Assembly (NCBI GenBank): GCA_937891565.1
Contig: CALAHA010000004.1
Span: 1-9,940, forward strand
Length of the DNA: 9,940 bases
From: an uncultured Ilumatobacter sp.
GTDB taxonomy: Bacteria; Actinomycetota; Acidimicrobiia; Acidimicrobiales; Ilumatobacteraceae
Direction of reading: 5' to 3'
In this document: piece after piece, positions 7,210-9,940 of the stretch
How the letters are laid out: every line of letters starts with the position of its first letter
How positions within the stretch are numbered: position 1 is the stretch's first letter
Notes under the pieces: generated by a model
What the model was told of the DNA's origin: nothing
Database searches by the model: none
Seen by the model: the letters and a program-made list of their open reading frames with translations, nothing else
Translations under genes and position numbers: made by a program

Positions 7210-7258
7210 ACCTCGGGACCTACAACTGCGGAATCCGCCGACCCTTGTCCCGAGTTTC
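7207..7258. repeat. 52-nt nested inverted repeat at the midpoint of the glgX-coxD intergenic region
   Basis: Outer arms CTCGGGAC (7212-7219) and GTCCCGAG (7247-7254) are perfect over 8 bp; with one bulged C at 7211 they extend to GAAA/TTTC (7207-7210 and 7255-7258). Inner arms GCGGA (7228-7232) and TCCGC (7234-7238) share the same axis at A7233. The axis lies 91 bp from the glgX start and 93 bp from the coxD start. No T-run follows on either strand, so a terminator is unlikely. It may be a two-way operator or an RNA fold in a coxD leader. The presence of the repeat is certain; its function is not known. Confidence 0.7.
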
Positions 7259-7306
7259 ACGGACCGGACGAGTTCTCACCACTCCGCCGGGTTCGGGTTA
7301 GGGCTG

Positions 7307-7326
7307 CTCGGGTATCGTTGTCCCGA
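7307..7326 (+). promoter_or_regulatory. coxD start-site promoter with second copy of the CTCGGG / TTGTCCCGA half-sites
   Basis: TATCGT (7313-7318, 4 of 6 to TATAAT) ends 7 nt before the ATG at 7326, a spacing that predicts a leaderless coxD mRNA, and there is no Shine-Dalgarno sequence. The hexamer is bracketed by TCGGG (7308-7312) and CCCGA (7322-7326), an inverted repeat that repeats sequences from the outer arms of the dyad at 7207-7258. The right part, TTGTCCCGA, is identical at 7245-7253 and 7318-7326, offset by 73 bp. A protein bound here would cover the promoter and start codon, fitting a repressor site (inference). Confidence 0.4.
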
Positions 7327-8234
7327 TGACCCCGGCCGACGTCAGCACCGCTCTCTCTGCCCAGGGGTACCTCCCCGACGAGGGGATCGCCACATCGGTG
7401 TTCCTTGCCATGACGCTCCGACGGCCACTTCTGCTCGAAGGCGAAGCCGGAGTCGGCAAGACCGAGTTGGCCAAGAGCCTCGCCAAGGCCACTGGAGGCG
7501 AACTGATCCGCCTCCAATGCTACGAGGGGATCGACGCCTCACAGGCCGTCTACGACTGGGACTACGCCAAGCAACTGCTGCACCTGCGCGCAACGGAGGC
7601 GACCGGTGAATCGCAGTCGACGACGGCTGATGCGCTCGAGGCTGAGCTGTACGGAGAACGGTTCCTCATCAAGCGTGCATTGCTTCGGGCGATCGAGCCG
7701 ACCGAGGGCCCGCCGCCCGTGCTCCTCATCGACGAAGTCGACAGGGCCGACGACGAATTCGAGGCGTACCTGTTGGAGATCCTTTCCGACTTCCAGGTCA
7801 CCGTGCCCGAGGTCGGCGTGTTCATGACCGACCGGCCGCCGTTGGTCGTGCTGACCTCGAACCGCACCCGTGACGTGCACGATGCACTCAAGCGACGCTG
7901 CCTCTATCACTGGGTTGAGCATCCCGGCTTTGACCGAGAGGTTGAAATCGTCAAGCTCCGTGTGCCAGACGTCGACAACGTGCTCGCCAAGCAGGTTGCT
8001 GCTGCCGTCGAAGGCCTGCGCGGCCTCAACCTCTACAAGCCTCCCGGCGTCGCCGAAACCATCGATTGGGCCACGGCCCTCGGCCGGCTTGGTGCAAAGC
8101 GGCTCGACGATTCGGTCGTCAAATACACCCTCGGCGCGGTGCTCAAATATCGCGAGGATCACCAGCGAGTCGAACAACACGGCATCGGCGAAATCGTTAA
8201 ACAGGCAATCGAAAAGGGCCTGCTGCACGCCTGA
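7326..8234 (+). CDS. coxD: CoxD-like MoxR-family AAA+ ATPase
   Basis: A 302-residue single-domain AAA+ ATPase of the MoxR class, the usual length for CoxD. Seen: Walker A GEAGVGKT (39-46), Walker B VLLIDE (132-137), sensor-1 TSN (177-179) and an arginine-finger candidate in ALKRRCLYHW (187-196). The stretch LSDFQVTVPEVG (153-164) after Walker B is typical of CoxD-type proteins. In Oligotropha carboxidovorans CoxD acts with CoxE and CoxF to build the sulfur- and copper-containing Mo site of CO dehydrogenase; the same chaperone-like role is inferred here for the CoxLM enzyme at 1-1738. ATG 7326 is the first start in frame after the control region and lies just after a -10-like hexamer. The stop TGA shares one base with the next ATG (TGATG), the usual coupling of a MoxR gene to its VWA partner. 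Confidence 0.93.
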   Translation: MTPADVSTALSAQGYLPDEGIATSVFLAMTLRRPLLLEGEAGVGKTELAKSLAKATGGELIRLQCYEGIDASQAVYDWDYAKQLLHLRATEATGESQSTTADALEAELYGERFLIKRALLRAIEPTEGPPPVLLIDEVDRADDEFEAYLLEILSDFQVTVPEVGVFMTDRPPLVVLTSNRTRDVHDALKRRCLYHWVEHPGFDREVEIVKLRVPDVDNVLAKQVAAAVEGLRGLNLYKPPGVAETIDWATALGRLGAKRLDDSVVKYTLGAVLKYREDHQRVEQHGIGEIVKQAIEKGLLHA

Positions 8235-9454
8235 TGGCCGATCTTCCTCCCCCACGACCGCCAAGGCGAGCCAGTTCGGCTGCTGCCAATGCAGCCATCG
8301 CGGCAAACGTTCCTGGTGCAACGATCGAGCTCGCGACCGAGCCAGCAGAGATCGCCGTTGCCTTCAGCCGAGTGCTGCGCGGAGCTGGGCTGCGCGTGCC
8401 GACCAGCAGCACCCACACCTTCGCGAGCGCCCTCTGTGCCGTTGGGCTCGATGATCGCGCCGGTGCGTACTGGTCAGGTATGTCAACGCTGGTCAGGCGA
8501 CCCGAAGACATCGCGATTTACGACAAAGCCTTTGCCGTGTTCTTCGAGCACCGGCGCAGCGCTGGCGAAGATGGGCAAGAGACAGACCCGCTCTCGATTA
8601 CCATTGCAATCGATACCGATGAGGAAGATGGCGCCGATGACGGCCCTGATGTCTCCGACGGAGACGACGAGGAAACGGTCGAGCTGCGCTTCTCGACCAC
8701 AGAGATCCTGCGTAACAAAGACTTCGCCGAGTACTCGCCCGACGAACTCATGCTGGCGCAAGAAATGATGAGCAGCCTCAAGTTGATCGGGTCGCCCCGC
8801 CGATCGCTGCGCCTCGGCCCTGCCCGACGGGCAACACCTCGGCCAGATATCCGACGCACAGTTCGTGCATCGCTGAAAGCTGGCGGTGAACCGATCGAGC
8901 GTCACTTCCGAGCACCGACCGAACGACTCCGGCGACTCGTACTCGTCCTCGATGTAAGTGGCTCGATGGAACCGTACGCCCGTGCGCTGCTGCGCTTTGT
9001 CCACGCAGCGGTCGCTGGCCGCCAGAAGGTTGAGGCCTTCGCCCTGGGAACCCGGCTCACCCGAATCACTCGCGAGCTGAACAGCCGCGACCCCGACATT
9101 GCATTGCACGAAGCTGGCCAACGGGTGCTCGACTGGAGTGGCGGTACCAAGCTGGGCGTCGGCCTGCGCCAGTTCAACGATGAATGGGGCGTGCGCGGCC
9201 TTGCACGCAACTCGATCGTCGTCATCCTGTCAGACGGGTGGGATCGTGGCGACCCTGACGAGCTTGCCACGCAAATGGAACGTCTCCAGCGCGTCACGCA
9301 TCGCCTCGTCTGGGTGAACCCGCTGAAAGTCACGCCGGGCTATGCCCCGCTGGCTCGGGGAATGGCCGCTGCGCTCCCCTATGTTGACAACTTCGTGGAA
9401 GGCCATTCGGTGGCCGCCATGCAAGAACTCGCCGATGTGATCAGCCTGCCGTGA
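8234..9454 (+). CDS. coxE: CoxE-like VWA-domain protein
   Basis: A 406-residue protein with a C-terminal von Willebrand factor A domain (about 230-406) and a less conserved N-terminal part of about 225 residues, the architecture of CoxE. The metal-ion-dependent adhesion site is complete: DVSGS at 240-244, Thr305 in SGGT (302-305), and Asp334 in LSDGWD (332-337). An acidic segment at about 127-150 (ID-TDEED...SDGDDEE) probably forms a flexible linker. No signal peptide or transmembrane segment is visible, so it should act in the cytosol or at the inner membrane face with the AAA+ ATPase encoded just upstream, as MoxR-VWA pairs do in cofactor insertion. ATG 8234 overlaps the coxD stop by one base. 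A 48-bp gap follows before the XdhC-like gene. Confidence 0.92.
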   Translation: MADLPPPRPPRRASSAAANAAIAANVPGATIELATEPAEIAVAFSRVLRGAGLRVPTSSTHTFASALCAVGLDDRAGAYWSGMSTLVRRPEDIAIYDKAFAVFFEHRRSAGEDGQETDPLSITIAIDTDEEDGADDGPDVSDGDDEETVELRFSTTEILRNKDFAEYSPDELMLAQEMMSSLKLIGSPRRSLRLGPARRATPRPDIRRTVRASLKAGGEPIERHFRAPTERLRRLVLVLDVSGSMEPYARALLRFVHAAVAGRQKVEAFALGTRLTRITRELNSRDPDIALHEAGQRVLDWSGGTKLGVGLRQFNDEWGVRGLARNSIVVILSDGWDRGDPDELATQMERLQRVTHRLVWVNPLKVTPGYAPLARGMAAALPYVDNFVEGHSVAAMQELADVISLP

Positions 9455-9487
9455 ACAAGAAACTGGGCGAACAATGTGCAACAAAAT

Positions 9488-9495
9488 GAGAGGGA
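9488..9495 (+). promoter_or_regulatory. Ribosome binding site of the short XdhC/CoxI gene
   Basis: GAGAGGGA ends 7 nt before the ATG at 9503. It lies inside the extension that would arise from a GTG at 9476, and so decides the start in favour of 9503. Confidence 0.65.
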
Positions 9496-9502
9496 AATCC
9501 GC

Positions 9503-9820
9503 ATGAAAGACCTGCTCGAAGACATTGCTCGATGGCGTGCTGCGGGCGAGCGCGTGGCGGTCGCCCGCGTCGTCGACATCGAAGGATCTGGCCCGCGTGA
9601 CCCTGGCGCAGCGATGGCCGTGACGGCCTCGGGCGAAGTAGCTGGCAGTGTCAGCGGCGGCTGCGTCGAAGGTGCGGTCGTCGGCCAGGCCCTCGCGATT
9701 CTCGACGGAACCGAAAAGGCTGGGATTACCACCTTCGGCTATTCCGACGACGATGCGTTCGCTGTCGGCCTCACCTGCGGTGGCACAATCCACCTGTTCA
9801 TCGAGGAACTCAACTGGTGA
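9503..9820 (+). CDS. XdhC/CoxI-family maturation protein, N-terminal domain only
   Basis: A 105-residue protein that consists of just the XdhC_CoxI domain. Seen: EGSGPRDPGAAMAV (27-40), SGGCVEGAV (51-59) with Cys54, and GLTCGGTI (89-96) with Cys92, the conserved cysteine signatures of the family. XdhC-type proteins bind the molybdenum cofactor, help to place a terminal sulfur ligand on it and hand it to the hydroxylase. Full-length XdhC proteins also carry a C-terminal Rossmann domain, absent here; the next gene begins another XdhC-like protein, so the function seems divided between two polypeptides. In cox clusters this position is often called coxF or coxI. ATG 9503 has a good ribosome site. 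The stop overlaps the next GTG by 4 bp (GTGA at 9817-9820), so the two products are probably made in step. Confidence 0.88.
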   Translation: MKDLLEDIARWRAAGERVAVARVVDIEGSGPRDPGAAMAVTASGEVAGSVSGGCVEGAVVGQALAILDGTEKAGITTFGYSDDDAFAVGLTCGGTIHLFIEELNW

Positions 9821-9940
9821 GCATCTTCGAGCAGTACGAGTCGCTGCTGCGGGCAGAGTCCCCGGTTGCACTGGCAACGGTGATCGAAGGCCCCAACATC
9901 GGCGCAAAATTGCTCGTACAGCCACAGAGCGACCCCGTTG
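9817..9940 (+). CDS. Second XdhC/CoxI-family protein, N-terminal fragment
   Basis: The frame runs off the window after 41 full codons. The visible part begins MSIFEQYESLLRAESPVAL and contains ALATVIEGPNIGAKLLV (19-35), which resembles the start of an XdhC_CoxI domain, where a conserved GAK(M/L)LV strand follows a short loop. The start is GTG 9817, overlapping the upstream stop as GTGA, with GAGGA at 9803-9807 placed 9 nt before it. The missing remainder would be expected to hold the rest of the domain and an XdhC C-terminal Rossmann domain. Assigning it to the maturation operon is secure from coupling; the family call rests on a short stretch. Confidence 0.65.
   Translation, partial: MSIFEQYESLLRAESPVALATVIEGPNIGAKLLVQPQSDPV

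Noticed and set aside
7539..8321. Antisense open frame opposite coxD
   Set aside because: It overlaps all the Walker and sensor motifs of coxD on the other strand and shows no motifs of its own.
7326..9454. MoxR ATPase plus VWA pair as a possible ternary-conflict or defence system
   Set aside because: The pair is followed by XdhC/CoxI genes and the window also holds coxLM, so a CoxDE maturation role explains it better.
9476..9502. Longer GTG start for the short XdhC/CoxI protein
   Set aside because: The good ribosome site GAGAGGGA lies inside the extension, pointing to ATG 9503.

Overview
High-GC bacterial DNA, densely packed, with GTG starts, stop/start overlaps and two start codons that sit directly at a -10-like hexamer (possible leaderless mRNAs). 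This style and the gene content suggest an actinobacterium, possibly of the Acidimicrobiia type. That assignment is an inference; no rRNA or marker gene is present.

Layout: (1) positions 1-1738, plus strand, hold the end of a molybdopterin hydroxylase large subunit (CoxL-like) coupled by a 4-bp overlap to its FAD subunit (CoxM-like). A weak terminator follows. (2) 1862-2998, plus strand, encodes a polytopic PAP2/Aur1-type membrane protein. (3) 3023-7142, minus strand, holds three genes in the order GlgX-like glycogen debranching enzyme, class I acyl-CoA ligase and an atypical SDR, with gaps of 48 and 52 bp, so possibly one transcript. (4) 7143-7325 is the divergent control region. It carries 13-bp tandem repeats, a 52-nt nested dyad at its midpoint, and a second copy of the same half-sites over the start of the next gene. 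(5) 7326-9940, plus strand, encodes the maturation genes: a CoxD-like MoxR AAA+ ATPase, a CoxE-like VWA protein, a one-domain XdhC/CoxI protein, and the start of a second XdhC/CoxI protein, with overlapping or close junctions.

Regions 1 and 5 make functional sense together: a molybdenum hydroxylase of the CO dehydrogenase/xanthine dehydrogenase superfamily plus the chaperones that mature its metal centre. They are split by about 5.6 kb of apparently unrelated lipid and glycogen genes. The CoxL C-terminal signature (GVGEAGTIGA) looks like form II or a related hydroxylase rather than the form I enzyme proven to oxidise CO, so the substrate is open.

I see no clear new defence or mobile system. 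The most notable items are the nested dyad and repeated half-sites before coxD, the SDR without the YxxxK active site, and the split cox locus. No tRNA, rRNA, CRISPR array or insertion sequence was found, and there is no gene-free stretch over 300 bases; the longest is 183 bp.
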